A stretch of DNA of 64,000 bases from Bretschneidera sinensis (Eukaryota > Streptophyta > Magnoliopsida > Brassicales > Akaniaceae). Below, piece after piece: positions 1 to 10,894 of this stretch. Position 1 is the stretch's first letter; every line of letters begins with the position of its first letter. A program made the position numbers and the translations under genes. The notes under the pieces were generated by a model. It was not told where the DNA came from and ran no database searches. It was given only the letters and a program-made list of their open reading frames with translations. The stretch is from contig CM043699.1 in NCBI GenBank assembly GCA_023935145.1, positions 66,313,638 through 66,377,637 of the forward strand. Reading direction: 5' to 3'.

Positions 1-430
1 GTATACCTCTAGGTCTTTTGATGCTTCTATCTGCCAATTGCAAAGTGATGGAAGTTGGTTGAAGCTCCCCTAAACCTAGCTTTTCAACTACTATGTATGG
101 TAGCAAATTGACACTTGCTCCTAAATCTAGTAATGCTCGCTCAAACAACTGATCACCTATCCTACAGGGAATAGTAAAACTACCTGGATCTTTTAGTTTT
201 GGTGGTAGTTTTCTTAACAATACCGCACTTACCTCTTCAGTTAGAGCCACTGTTTCATGTTCTTGAAACTTTCTTTTATTAGTACAACAATCTTTCAAAA
301 ATTTAGCATAAGTAGGAATTTGTTTAATTGCATCTAATAAGGGACTGTTAATTTTTACTTATCTCAAAGTTTCAAAAATATCAAGCAATTTATCTTTCCT
401 TGGCGTTACTAACCTTTGAGGGAAGGGTGG
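1..430 (-). pseudogene. G5 retroviral-type aspartic protease fragment
   Basis: Retropepsin-type protease that would mature the Gag-Pol polyprotein. The conceptual translation contains LLDLGASVNLLP around 105-135, the active-site D-(T/L)-G-A-S block typical of Athila/Tat proteases, followed by ITLQLADRSIKRPRG at the edge. Upstream, the frame continues from gag through DIFETL and a KFLKDCC segment, as in G2 and G4. A TAA stop at about 359 interrupts the gag-protease frame. The C-terminal half lies outside the window. Confidence 0.85.
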
Positions 431-1898
431 TGCATTCCACTTCTCTACTTCACTTACCTTGGATGTTGATGGCTTAGCTTGAGATGCTTGAGCTGGCTCA
501 TTAACTCCTATGATCTTACCATTCCGGAGAGTTATAACGGCTTTCAGCTGCTGATGTTCTCTTGGATTTGGTAGTGTTTGTGCAGGAAGTTCTCCTTTCT
601 TTCTTTCACTTAGCTCCTTAGCCAATTGTCCCATTTGTTCTTCTAGCCTTTGAGTGGTTTGTTTTTGGTGATCTAATGAAGTCATCAATGTTTTCAAGAC
701 TTTCTAGACCATCTTTCTTGGGTTCTGGAATTGGTTGGGCTGCTTTATGGAAGTTCCTTTGTTGCCCTTGAAGGTTCAAGGTGTTTTGATTGTTGCTCCA
801 TGAGAGGTTGGGGTGGTCTCACCATCCAAGGTTGTATGTATTTGCATATGCACTATTCGGTCCCACATAGTTAGCTTGCTCGGGATCTATAGATGAATAC
901 AAATGGTAGGTCTCAATAGTGTGATCAAATTGAAAACATAAATCACATACCTAGCTTTGTGTAGCTTATGGTCGATGAGAGATGTTTTGAGTAGACATGG
1001 CTTTTACAATCATATCTAGCTTCCTCTCCAAAGCAGCTATTTGGGCAAAGGGTCCACCATTCAGAGTAACCTCATATATACCTTTGCTATTGACTCCTTG
1101 TCTACCTCTAGAGGAGAATTGTTGGATATGTTCACTCAATGCCTCAAACAGCTCCATGGCTTCTTCACTGCTCTTTTCCATCAGCACACCTCCATAACCA
1201 GAATCAGCAATACCTTTATTCATGTCATTTAGACCTTCATAAAAGGATAGTACCAGCTCATCTTGAGGTAGGTTGTGGTGTGGGCATTTGAGTAGTAGCT
1301 CGTTGAAGTGTCCCTATGCCTCAAAGAACATATCTCCATCCCTTTGTTGGAAGGATTGGATCTCGTTCCTCATTTGCCTCGTCTTTTGGGCTGGGAAGAA
1401 CTTCCTTAGGAATTTGCCAGCCAACTCCTCCCAAGTGTGGATTGAAACTGCAAGCAAAGAATTGTACCATAGCTTAGCATTATCTTTTAAGGAAAAGGAA
1501 AATAGAATTAACCTTACTCCTTCTTGGTCTAGGCCCTAGATGTGCTGGAATTTGCAGAGATCAAAGAATTCCCGAAGGTGCAAGTGTGGATCCTCTGCCG
1601 GTGTACCCCTAAAGTGAGTCAAAGCTTTGAGTATCTGTGGGGATATGTAATAGTTTCCCTCTGCTTCTAGTTGATATGCAATGCATGAAGGATGGTTGAG
1701 GTTCTGTAGGATGAAGGATTGCTTCATCGGTCTTCATGTAAGTGGTTGCTGGATTTCTAGTTGTTCCGCCATTGGTGCTTCTTCCGTGAATTCCTCTTCT
1801 TCCTCCTCAAAGTTGTCTCTAAGATTTTTTCAGATGGTCCGCTCAAGCTCGGGATCAAGGGGAAAGACTGTTGGATGTCGGGATCGAAGTCCGTGCAT
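430..1898 (-). pseudogene. G5 gag, degenerate
   Basis: Structural Gag that would form the retrotransposon particle. The likely start is the ATG at 1898, by homology to the gag start of G2 (23466). Recognisable parts in order are an N-terminal DPxIQQSF-type segment, an AYQLEAEGNYYISP segment, a HFRGTPAEDPHLHLREFF capsid segment (near 1540-1620), MEKSSEEAMELFEALSEH (near 1100-1170), a degraded zinc-knuckle region (near 900-950) and the MGQLAKELSERK segment (near 600-640). Several stops and frameshifts separate these pieces, so no full-length Gag can be made. Confidence 0.85.
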
Positions 1899-2153
1899 GA
1901 ATCAGGTAAAACAGCTTCAGTGCAATAGTTCAACTCAGCTGCTCGGGTAACTCTCTGTCCTATTTGCGCTCGATCGCACAGAAGGTTGCGATCGATCGCA
2001 AGTATTACAGAACCACTGATTAGGGTTTGATGTACCTGAAACAAAAAAGGAAATCGATTAGGGTTTGATGAAAAGTAGAAATAAAGATGGTAAATAAAAT
2101 AAAAACGATGATTAAACTAAATGAAAGTAATCCTAAAATGAAATTTAGCGCAA

Positions 2154-2171
2154 TCCCCGGCAACGGCACCA
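2154..2171 (-). promoter_or_regulatory. G5 primer binding site, tRNA-Asp type
   Basis: On the minus strand TGGTGCCGTTGCCGGGGA starts six bases inside the LTR border. It matches the G4 primer site (TGGCGCCGTTGCCGGGGA) with one change. The complement of the G4 site fits the 3' end of plant tRNA-Asp, from recall of the tRNA and not checked. Confidence 0.8.
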
Positions 2172-2177
2172 AAAACT

Positions 2178-3488
2178 TGTTGTGCATTTATCTACCTAAA
2201 TAAATAAGTAGATAATCGCACTTGTTTTACTTGCAAGTGCACAAGGTCAACAGTGTAGTATAGTATGCGAAAGCAAGGTCATCTCCACAGGGAATGGTAA
2301 AGTTCGATTTTAGAATTAGTTTCTTTAAAGTAAAAAGAAATAAATAACTGTTGAATGTGATTTGATAATAATAAAGATATAGGGCTTTGATATCCACCAC
2401 TAGTCATACTTTCTCAATTGTATAATGTATCAGTGCACTAGCCTTATCATGTATACTTACTGGTTGCCAACCTATGGGCATGGTATCTACTCCTTAAGCT
2501 ATTGATTTCCCTAAGCAACGAGTTTGGCATGGTATCTACTCTAACTCTTTTCTTCCTTAAGGGATTCAGCATGGTATCTACTTGAGTTATTCCTTAAGAA
2601 AGCATAAGTACTATGGAAATCGACAACCACATAAGACCTAGGGCATGGTATCTACTCGTGATTTCCCATGTTGATTAATCCAAGAATCCGGTGTGGATAT
2701 CTTTTGTTACTAATGTTAGACCCAGGACTCGGTCATCCAAATTGATCTAACTAACCAATCCATACCACATGCATACGCTGGCCATACACATACATATGAG
2801 GAATTTAAATAAGCACAGGTATTAATCAAGTTAAGCAACATAATAAAGGCTATTGGCAAAGATTTATCAATAAATATATGAGAAAGCATAACTAAGGCTT
2901 CAATCGAGCCCTATAAGAAAATTAGTTACACATACTGTCTAAAATAAACATCATATGTAAACTAAACATAAAGAGAAGAATAAACCCGAGAGAAGAGGCG
3001 TCAATTCTCTCCCAAAGCTTACAACTCCAAGTAAAAGATAAGAGAAGTGTTCTCTAAGTTGTGATGTGTTGTGTGTGCTTTACAGGTGTATTTATAGGGC
3101 TTGAGTTGTCCTAGAAGGCTCATAAGTTCCTAAACTTTCCTAAAACACAAAACTCCTTTATTTCCAAAATAGGGTTATGCAGTTTACTGTTCTCACTCAT
3201 ACTTGTGCGATCGATCGCATATGTCTTACGCTCGATTGCATTGTGTGCTCGATCCTTCTTGTGTGCGCTTGATCGCATTGCATGGTGCGATCGATCGCAG
3301 TTTGTCCAAGGGCTGCTCCAGGAATTCCAAGCATCTTCCTTCAAGTGCCAAAACTGCTTCTTTTTCTCCAAGACCTATAAAACATATGCGAAACACACAA
3401 ATGAAGTAAAATGAACTAAATTAACATAACTAAGGACCTAACAAGTGTAAATAAGGGGGCTTAAATATGAATATTTAAGCACCTATCA
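2178..3488 (-). repeat. G5 5' LTR (1,311 bp)
   Basis: Starts TGTTGTGC and ends CACCTATCA on the plus strand, i.e. TGATAGGTGC...ACAACA in element orientation. A TATAAATA box lies on the minus strand at 3089-3096. Upstream of it in element sense are CpG-rich palindromes (3206-3299). The stretch from 2380 to 2760 has a recurring phrase, 'catggtatctactc', at about 2480, 2529, 2570 and 2644, which is also seen in the other LTRs of this family. Confidence 0.92.
3206..3299. repeat. CpG palindrome cluster in G5 LTR
   Basis: Two perfect 14-bp palindromes, TGCGATCGATCGCA, lie at 3206-3219 and 3286-3299. Decayed versions lie between them (for example TACGCTCGATTGCA and TGCGCTTGATCGCA). The cluster is about 110-210 bp upstream of the LTR TATA box in element orientation. 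Confidence 0.9.
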
Positions 3489-3852
3489 CCTAAGTGCTCA
3501 ATAGGGCGCGGTGCAGTGTTAGGCAGAGTGCCTTTGCACACTCTCTGGGTGGTGCACCACTAGTTGGGACCAGTGCAGTGCTGAGGTGCTTCAGGAGGCA
3601 TGCATTCTGGACAGTGCGGTGCTGGGCTGTGCGCGGAGCAGTGTTGGCCATCACCTGTACTGCGCACACACCTTTAGCTTGTGTGCAGAAGTGCACACCC
3701 TAGTGCGCCTACCCTTCTCTTGCTCCAAAGTGATGCACACATATGTGTGCAGTCTTTTAACTTGCTGAAATTTAATCCTCTAACCTTGGTTTAGACTTTA
3801 ACCATCTTTGAACCATGTTTAGACATGTTTAAACCTTAGACAAATACCAACA
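3489..3852 (-). repeat. Copia-1 3' LTR, inner part
   Basis: Ends ATACCAACA next to the polypurine tract. The block at 3503-3700 is nearly the same as 8197-8403 of the 5' LTR, including the GGTGCAGTG/GGTGCGGTG repeats. The remainder lies outside the window, beyond G5. Confidence 0.88.
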
Positions 3853-3933
3853 ATCTCTACCTTTGTCTAAGTGTTTAAACCCGAACCATTTTTGCAGAGA
3901 ACTTCGGGATCTAAACTCATCTTGAGTCATCAA

Positions 3934-4996
3934 TCAACCGAATCCATTCCTAAGAAGTCCAAGCCGATGATTGGACATTCTTAGAGGTAGAACCTTGGTG
4001 CCTAAATCTGCAGGACTTTCCTCAGTGGTCGTCTTGCCAATATGAATCCATCCTTTTGTACAATTTTTTGGAATGTAATGATACCGAACATCCATATATT
4101 TTATCCTCTCATGGAACACAGAATTCCTCCACAAGTACCGCCTACTCTTTTAGGACCTCCCACTCATCCAACAACCCTTTGCACACCATAGCCTCCTTTA
4201 TGGCTTCCGTAGCCACTATGCATTTTGCCCTGGTTGTTATGAGTGCTACCACCAGCTGCCACTAAGCCTTCAAATACCTCAGTAACCACTTCATCCCAAG
4301 CCAATGCTTCTTTCTGGGACTACTGACAAATCTGCTGAGAACACCCATTGCCCAAGAAACCCTTAACCAGTTTCTCTCATTTTCTTGGATTCTACACATC
4401 CCAAGGATCTTTTGTGTAAGGCTGAGATCCTTCCTCTCAAACTCCTCACTGAGTTAAGATGTAAACCTTTCCATCCTCTCCCTGCTGTTCCAAACCAATA
4501 GCACATCATCGACATAGATGAGGATACTCACCATCTTCTCCAACTTGTGTCGAGGTGAGATGGTTTCTGTGAAACCTATGTCTTCTCTTCTTGTGAACCC
4601 ATTCGCCACCAGCCTAGCCTTGTTTCGGACTTCATCTCCTGAAGGGTACCCTTCTTTGACCTTGTAAGTGCACTTACATTCTACAACTTTCTGCTTTCTT
4701 GGAATTTTCACCAATTCCCAGAAGTTGTTTTTCCTCAAAGAATCCATTTCTTCCTCCACAGCCAGCTGCCACTTTGACGAATCCTTACATTCCGTGGCAT
4801 TCGTGTAAATTTCTGGTTCAACCTCTCCTTCTATACAAGGAGCTGCTACATTAGCATCCGCAAACCTATATCTCAAAGGTGGTCTAACCACCCTCCATCC
4901 CCGGTCTCTTGTGAGCTGGTAGTCATTCCGACTTGCTGCATCAACCTCTTCTTGTTCAGCCTCTTCTTGAGTTTCTTGAGCTTGGCCTTCATCCAA
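3934..4996 (-). pseudogene. Copia-1 reverse transcriptase and RNase H, internally deleted
   Basis: Copies element RNA to DNA and removes the RNA strand. The RT start is visible (MDSLRKNNFWELV, ARLVANGFT), then the frame jumps from FTETISP directly to ILIYVDDVLL, losing the RT palm region that carries the VKTAFLHG and SLYGLKQSP motifs in copia-3. Further deletions remove most of the thumb/connection, and the RNase H segment between the KGSLDVG-type and WKAQLQ-type motifs. The RNase H end (MDVRYHYI, ADLGTKVLPL) survives at 3934-4134. The YVDD catalytic box is present but the enzyme cannot be functional. Confidence 0.88.
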
Positions 4997-5038
4997 GGGC
5001 TCTACCTAGTCTGAACCCTCTTGCCTCCTTTGCTCTAC

Positions 5039-5935
5039 CTAAACCGAGTTCTCCTTGATATGATGCTCCACAAGAACTAAACTGGTTTGCTCATGAGCCC
5101 CTGTAGGGTTAGTTTTCTCCAAGTAGGGAAATAACAATTCATTAAAAATAACATCTCTACTTATAATCAGTTTCATACCCTTCTTTTCTAAGGACCACAA
5201 CCTATATCCCTTAACTCCATCACCATATCCTAGAAATACACATTTTCTAGATCTTAAGCAAAGTTTATCCTCCCTTTGATGTGCATATGCACCACATCCA
5301 AAAGTCCTAAGGTTGTTTAATTCATGAGGTTTTCCACTCCACATCTCTAAGGGAGTTTTGAGCTCTAAAGCTCTAGAAGATGATCTATTCACTAAGTATG
5401 CAGCTGTAGCCACAGCTTCCCCCAAAAATATTTTGGTTAACCAGATTCTATTAGCATGCACCTAACCATTTCCATAAGGGTTCTATTCATCCTTTCAGCA
5501 ACTCCATTTTGTTGAGGTGTTTTTACAACCGTCATATGCCTTAGAATTCCATTTAATTCACATAATTTATCAAAATCCTTATTGCAAAATTCTAAGCCAT
5601 TATCGGTTCGTAAAGCCTTAACTACCCTAACCGTTTGAGTTTCCAACAACTTCTTCCATACAAAAAATTTATTCAAGGCATCCGATTTATTTCTAAGCAA
5701 ATAAACCCACACTCTTCTTGAATAATCATCAATTACAGACAAAAAGTAAAAATTACCTCCCTGTGTTGGTATTCTTACTGGTCCCCAAAGGTCTGAATGA
5801 ATGTAGTCAAGAATCCCCTTAGACTTGTGCACTACGGTGTTGAAGCTGACCAGGTGTTGCTTCCCGAGAATGAAACTCTCACAGAAATCCAGTTTCTCTA
5901 CTTTATCCTCTCCAAGTAGACCATCCTTGCTAAGA
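5039..5935 (-). pseudogene. Copia-1 integrase
   Basis: DDE integrase that would insert element cDNA. The pieces show IHSDLWGP (first D), RTDNGLEF (second D) and PQQNGVAERMNRTL (E), then the copia C-terminal segment with PLEMWSGKP, LRTFGCGAYAHQ and KCVFLGYGDGVKGYRLW. Two overlapping frames (5832-5437 and 5461-5039) show a frameshift near 5450, so the catalytic and C-terminal parts are no longer continuous. Catalytic residues are otherwise kept. Confidence 0.9.
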
Positions 5936-5937
5936 AC

Positions 5938-6417
5938 TTACAGGCCTTTTTCACTCATGTGTCCCAAGCGAGTGTGGCAAAGGGCTGGCTTATCCATCTC
6001 AGCCATCAAGCTTGCTGCTTGATCATTGATTTCTGTCTCTCCGATCATCTCATAGAGTCCATCGTTTCTTGCTGCCTTGATCACTACCAAAGATCCCATG
6101 GCCACCTTGATCTTTCCTCCCTCTACTTTGCATGTATACCCCATGGAATCCAGCTGCCCCAATGAGATCAAATTTCTCTTCAAATCTGGAAGATACCTCA
6201 CATTTCGCAGCAGCCTTGTGACTCCATCAAATATCCTCACTTGGATGTCTCTAATCACTCTCACTTGGCAAGAATTATCATTCCCCAAGAAGACCCTTCC
6301 ATCATTGATCTCCTTGAAATTCTTGAACCATTCCTTGTGAGGGCACATGTGATAAGTGCACCCGGAATCAAGAATCCACTTTCTGCTACCTTGCCTCCTG
6401 CTCACATTTGAGCACAC
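5938..6417 (-). pseudogene. Copia-1 protease and GAG-pre-integrase domain
   Basis: The aspartic protease active site is KWILDSGCTYHMCPH (D-S-G), followed by the GAG-pre-integrase segment LRNVRYLPDLKRNLISLGQLDSMG and the start of the integrase zinc domain at HTRLGHMSEKGL. This 160-codon stretch is open, but stops lie on both sides. The RNLISLGQL and GSLVVIKA segments are close to Tnt1-type elements, which is why I place the family in the Tork lineage. Confidence 0.88.
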
Positions 6418-6431
6418 AACAAGAACATCAT

Positions 6432-7266
6432 CTAACTGTTCTCCTTTGGCAACCGAAGCCTCTCCATTATTGGCGTGGCTTCTCCTCTCATCCCATATCC
6501 TTTTCTTTCAATCTTTCTTGAAATGGCCCTCCTTGTTGCAGTAGAAACATCTCCTTCCTCCTTCAAGTCTTGTCTTGGAATGAGATCTCCCATGGTTCTG
6601 TCCTCTACCTCTTGATTTCTCCCGGTAGTTACCATGGTTGCTACTACCATTCCGAGTTGCTGGCCTTCCTTTTACGAACAGCCCATCTCCACTTGATGTC
6701 TCCTTTATCTTGACCTTGAAATCATGTGCCCTTATGGCATTGATCACAATCTCCTTTGTTAAAGTGTCCCTTCCATACTCAATAGCATTAATCAAATTAT
6801 CAAAGCAATTAGGATGAGAATTTAACAAGATAACAGCCAATTGTTCATCCGAAAAAATAATGCTACAGCTATTCAAATCTTGAACTAGCTTATTAAAGAC
6901 ATCAAGATTATCTTGCAACTCTTTACTAGGATCCATTTTAAAAGCAAAGATTCTTTTAAGAAGATAAGTCTTGTTAGAGAGAGTTTTGGTAAGAAACAAC
7001 TCATCTAGTTTCTTCTATATGATAGTCGGATCTTCCGAGTCTCCACACTCCCTTGTGACGCTATCCGACGTGTGCAAGAAAATGGTGCTGTAAGCCATCT
7101 TCTTCATCTCGATCCGCTGGTCCTCCATAACACTTGCTGGAAAAGCGTCATCTTCTCCAATAGTCAAGTCCACTTTCTGTTGTATTAGAACCACCTTGAT
7201 CTTCCACTTCCAAAGGCCAAAGTCTCCCTTTCCATCAAACTTCTCAACACAGAAATTTGAAGCCAT
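6432..7266 (-). pseudogene. Copia-1 gag
   Basis: Starts at the ATG at 7266 (MASNFCVEKFDGKGDFGLWKW), the usual opening of plant copia Gag. The capsid segment includes SKELQDNLDVFNKLVQDL and LLNSHPNCFDNLINAIEYGRDT. It is followed by an RGRGQNHGRSHS basic stretch and a zinc knuckle RCFYCNKEGHFKKD whose last cysteine codon has become a stop (near 6508). A stop near 7015 separates the N-terminal piece. The frame shifts after the knuckle. Confidence 0.88.
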
Positions 7267-7547
7267 CTTTTGCGGACAAGATCCCTGATTTATGCACTAC
7301 CCACAAATGCTTTCTTTAACTTCAAGAACACAGATCGAAGATGGATCTTAACATCATTCTTGAATCAACCTCAAGAACACGATCAGATCTTGATCTTTAC
7401 ACCGTTCTTGAATCACCTAATAAGTTGATCTTTGATTCTTGGAGTCTTGGCTCCGTCACCTTCTTGTTCTTGCTCCGATACCCAGCTGTGCTGCTCTGAT
7501 ACCACTAACTAAAGCTCTGATACCACTGTCCAAAGCTCTAATACCAC
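7267..7547 (-). promoter_or_regulatory. Copia-1 leader with three tandem primer-site copies
   Basis: Next to the 5' LTR, the complement of the initiator-tRNA-Met primer site (GTGGTATCAGAGC) occurs three times: plus-strand GCTCTAATACCAC at 7535-7547, GCTCTGATACCAC at 7514-7526 and GCTCTGATACCAC at 7493-7505, exactly 21 bp apart. The copy touching the LTR is the one with a mismatch. The rest of the leader (7267-7490) has an imperfect direct repeat of 'gttcttgaatca' and no gene. Confidence 0.85.
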
Positions 7548-8551
7548 TGTTGGAAATCACCTTGACAAGATGCCCACGTGGTGATCTTCCAAACACCCAA
7601 GTCTAGAATGACTTGTAGAAAGAAATACAGCAATCAAAGACAAGAACAGAAAATCAAAGAAAGAAAGAAGACAAGCAATTGTTATCGAGGTTCGGCAATG
7701 TGCCTACGTCCCCGTGAGTTTCTCTGAACTCTTTGCACTAAATCAAATGGTTCTTACAAGTTACAACAATCCCCTTCAAGAAACCTCAAGTTCTTGAAGA
7801 AACCAAGAAGAGAAGAAAGGAAGAAGATGAGAACTAACAATGCTCTCTATCTAATCTAGACTTCTCTCTCTTTGCAACCAGCCTCACTACAAAGAGTCCC
7901 TCTTGTGTTTATATCTCTCACATAATTCTCTCTTGTATTATAATTGATCTCAAAGTATGTCACAAACTTGTGTTTTTCTATATGTGAAAAATAAGGCTAG
8001 GGAACCCCTTTTATAGCCACCCACTTCTTGGTCATTCTTGAGATTCAATCCTCACCCTTTGATCATGATTACCACTTAATCATGGCCCTCCATCACTCTT
8101 AAGTGGTGCTGTGCATTTTAACCTAGCACCTACGCACCTAGGAGAGGGTTAAAACAGGCTGTCCATGAGTGCTTGACTTTACCTAGTGCCTAGGTGCTCA
8201 ACAGGGCGCGGTGCGGTGCTGGGCAGAGTGCCTTTGCACACTCTCTAGGTGGTGCACCGCTGGTAGGGAGCAGTTCAGTGCTGAGGTGCTTCAAAAGGTA
8301 TGCATTCTGGATGGTGCAGTGCTGGGCTGTGCACAGTGCGGTGTTGGCCATCACCTGTAGTGCGCACACACCTTCAGCTTGTGTGCAGAAGTTCACACAC
8401 TAGTGCACCTACCTTTACCTTACTCCAAAGTGATGCACAACATGTGTGTAGTCTTTTAACTTGCTAAACTTTAATTCTCCTATCTTGGTTTAGACTTTAA
8501 CCTTCTTTAAACAATATTTAGACATGTTTAAACCTTAGATAAATACCAACA
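7548..8551 (-). repeat. Copia-1 5' LTR (1,004 bp)
   Basis: Starts TGTTGGAAATCACC and ends AATACCAACA on the plus strand. It contains the transcribed end 'cgaggttcggcaatgtgcctacgt' shared with the other copia LTRs, and a GC-rich cassette (8197-8403) with repeated GGTGC words that copia-2, copia-3 and copia-D lack. Confidence 0.92.
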
Positions 8552-9225
8552 TGAAGTTTGCAGGAAGGCGGTGCTTCTACTGCAACAAGGAGGGTCACTT
8601 TAAGAAAGATTGCTAAAAGAGGTTGTGGGATGAGAGAGGGAGAAGCCATACCAACAATGGAGAGGCTTCGATTACCGAAGGAGAACAGCAAGATGATGTT
8701 CTTGTTGTGTGCTCAAATGTGAGCAGGAGGTAAGGCAGCGAGAAATGGATTATGGATTCTGGGTGCACTTATCACATGTGCCCTAACAAGGAATGGTTCA
8801 AGAATTTCAAGGAGATCAATGATGGAAGGGTTTTCTTGGGGAATGATAATTCTTGCCAAGTGAGGGGGATATGAGACATCAAGTTAAGGATATTTGATGG
8901 AGTCACAAGGCTGCTTTGAAATGTGTGGTATCTCCCAGATTTGAGGAGGAATTTGATCTCATTAGGGCAGCTGGATTCCATGGGGAATACATACAAAGCT
9001 GAGGGAGGAAAGATCAAGGTAACTAAGGGTTCTTTGATAGTGATCAAAGCAGCAATCAAAGATAGACTTTGTGAGATGATCGGTGAGACAGAAATCAAGG
9101 ATCAAGAAGCAAGCTTGATGGCTGAGATGGATAAGGCAGCACTTTGGCATAATCGCTTGGGACATATGATCAAAAAGGGTTGCAAGTTCTCAGCAAGGAT
9201 GGTCTATTTGGTGGTGAAAAAGTAG
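8552..9225 (+). pseudogene. Copia-2 zinc knuckle, protease and GAG-pre-integrase
   Basis: The Gag zinc knuckle RCFYCNKEGHFKKDC is intact at about 8570-8615 but is followed at once by a stop. The protease active site is recognisable near 8745-8780 as WIMDSGCTYHMCPN (D-S-G). The GAG-pre-integrase segment (8923-9225) reads LRRNLISLGQLDSMG and ends in HNRLGHM. Stops near 8734, 8871 and 8920 break the frame. Confidence 0.85.
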
Positions 9226-9800
9226 AGAAACTGGATTTCTGTGAAAGTTGCATTCTTAGGAAGCAACATCCGGTCAGCTTCAACACCAGAGTGCACAAGT
9301 TTAAGGGGATTCTTGACCACATCCATGCGGATCTTTCGGGACCAGTAAGGACACCAACACAGGGGGGTAATCGTTACTTTTTGTCTTTAATTGATGATTA
9401 TTCAAGAATGGTTTGGGTTTATTTGCTTAAAAATAAATTGGATGCTTTGAATAAATTTGTGGTGTGGAAAAGTTGCTGGAAACTCAAATGGGCAGGGTAG
9501 TTAAGGTGTTAAGAACTGATAATGGCTTAAAAAATTTTAATACGGATTTTGATAAATTCTGTGAATTAAATGGCATTCTAAGACAGAACAGTTGTGAAAA
9601 CCCCTTAGCAAAATGGAGTTGCTGAGAGGATGAATAGAACTCTTATGGAAAATGTTAGGTGCATGTTAATTGGGTCTGGTTTACCAAAATATTTTTAGGG
9701 AGAAGCTGTGTCTACAGCTGCATACCTAGTTAATAGATCACCCTCTAGGGCTTTAGACCTTAAGACTCCCATGGAGATGTGAAGTGGAAAACCCCTTGAG
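9226..9800 (+). pseudogene. Copia-2 integrase core
   Basis: Contains the zinc CxxC (ESCILRKQH), IHADLSGP with the first catalytic D near 9330, a decayed second-D region (RTDNGLK near 9515) and the QNGVAERMNRTL box with the catalytic E near 9625. A frameshift near 9480 and a second near 9585 break the frame. A TGA near 9780 replaces the W of MWSGKP. Confidence 0.85.
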
Positions 9801-10894
9801 TTGAGCAACCTTAGGACTTTTGGGTGTGCTGCATATGCACATCAAAAGGATGATAAACTTAACCCAAGGTTTAGAAAATGTGTGTTTCTAGGGTATAGTG
9901 ATGGGGTTAAGGTGTATAAGTTGTGGTCCTTAGAACCAAAAGGAATGAAACTCATAATAAGTAGGGACGTTATTTTTAATGAATTGTTATTTCCCTATTT
10001 GGAGAAAACTAACCCTGCAGGGGCTAGTGAGCAAACCAATCCAGAATTTGTGAAGCATCGCATCAAGGAGAATTCGGTTCAGGTAGAGCAAGGAAGGCAA
10101 GAGGGTTCGGACCAGGTAGAGCCCATTGATGAAGGCCAAGCTCAAGAAACTCAAGAGGAGGCTGAACTGGAAGGGGTTGATACAGCAAGTCAAAATGACT
10201 ACCAGCTCACAAGGGACCGGGAAAGATGGGTGGTTAGACCACCTTTGAGATATAGTTTTGCGGATGCTAATGTAGTAGCTCCTTGGACAGAAGGAGGGAT
10301 GGTTGAACCAGAAACTTACATGGATGCCATGGAGTGTAAGGATTCGTCAAAGTGGCAGCTAGCTATGGAGGAAAAAATGGATTCTTTGAGGAAGAACAAC
10401 TCTTGGGTATTGGTGCCCAAACCAGAAAAACAGAGAGTCATGGATTATAGATGGATCTACAAGATCAAAGAAGGGAACACTCCAGGGGATGAAGTCTGGT
10501 ATAAAGCTAGGCTGGTGGCGAAGGGGTTCACATAAAGAGAAGGCATAGACTTCACCGAAACATTCTCGCTAGTTGTGAAATACAAGACAATCAGGATAAT
10601 GTTAGCATTGGTGGTCCAATTCAATTGGGAAATTGAGCAAATGAATGTGAAGACAGCATTCTTACATGAAGAGCTTGATAAGACCATTTACATGAGGCAA
10701 CCCGAAGGCTATGAGGAAGGAAGGCAGGATTATTTGGTGTGCCAATTGAAGAAATCTCTATATGGCCTGAAGTAATCACCTCGGCAATGGAATAAGAGGT
10801 TCGATTCCTTTGTAACCAGCCTAGGTTTCATGAGGAGCTACTATGATTCGTGCTTGTATTACAAGGGGCACAAGGTGGAGGAAGTGGTGATCAT
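9801..10894 (+). pseudogene. Copia-2 integrase C-terminus and reverse transcriptase, first half
   Basis: The long open piece 9801-10535 reads LRTFGCAAYAHQ, KCVFLGYSDGVK, a hydrophilic linker, then RT start motifs SKWQLAMEEKMDSLRKNNS and ARLVAKGFT, ending at a TAA. The second piece, 10575-10775, has VKTAFLHEELDKTIYMRQPEGY and SLYGLK before a TAA. RT is then cut by the gypsy block at 10,894; the YVDD box lies beyond it at about 24,970. Confidence 0.88.

Larger units (their letters stand above)
1..3488 (-). mobile_element. Gypsy element G5, 5' part (Athila/Tat-like Ty3/gypsy)
   Basis: Read on the minus strand this is 5' LTR (3488 to 2178), tRNA-Asp-type primer site, gag, then protease running off the left edge. 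It is inserted in the 3' LTR of copia-1: the sequence to its right (CCTAAGTGCTCAATAGGGCG) matches the copia-1 5' LTR near 8191. The expected duplication is CCTAA, with its partner outside the window. Gag and protease resemble G2 and G4, so G5 may have the same gag-protease-extra-ORF layout, but that part is not visible. Confidence 0.9.
3489..8551 (-). mobile_element. Copia-1, Tork/Tnt1-like Ty1/copia element
   Basis: Minus-strand element: 5' LTR 7548-8551, primer-site cluster and leader 7267-7547, gag, protease, integrase, RT/RNase H, polypurine tract (AAGGTAGAGATT next to 3852), then the inner part of the 3' LTR (3489-3852). The rest of the 3' LTR lies left of the G5 insertion. The right flank is TGAAG followed by copia-2 gag, so copia-1 sits in the copia-2 gag gene. 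All coding regions are broken. Confidence 0.92.
8552..10894 (+). mobile_element. Copia-2, left part
   Basis: Plus-strand copia of the same family as copia-1. It starts inside gag just before the zinc knuckle, because copia-1 is inserted there, and runs to the middle of RT. There the G1/G2 block interrupts it after GTGGTGATCAT. It resumes at 24,960 with a repeated ATCAT. Its gag start and 5' LTR lie left of the window. Confidence 0.9.

Noticed and set aside
3494..3703. Cys/Ala/Val-rich open frames in the copia LTR (also 8194-8403, 39484-39780, 59252-59579)
   Set aside because: They lie in the GC-rich U3 cassettes of LTRs on both strands and carry no domain; GC richness alone explains their length.
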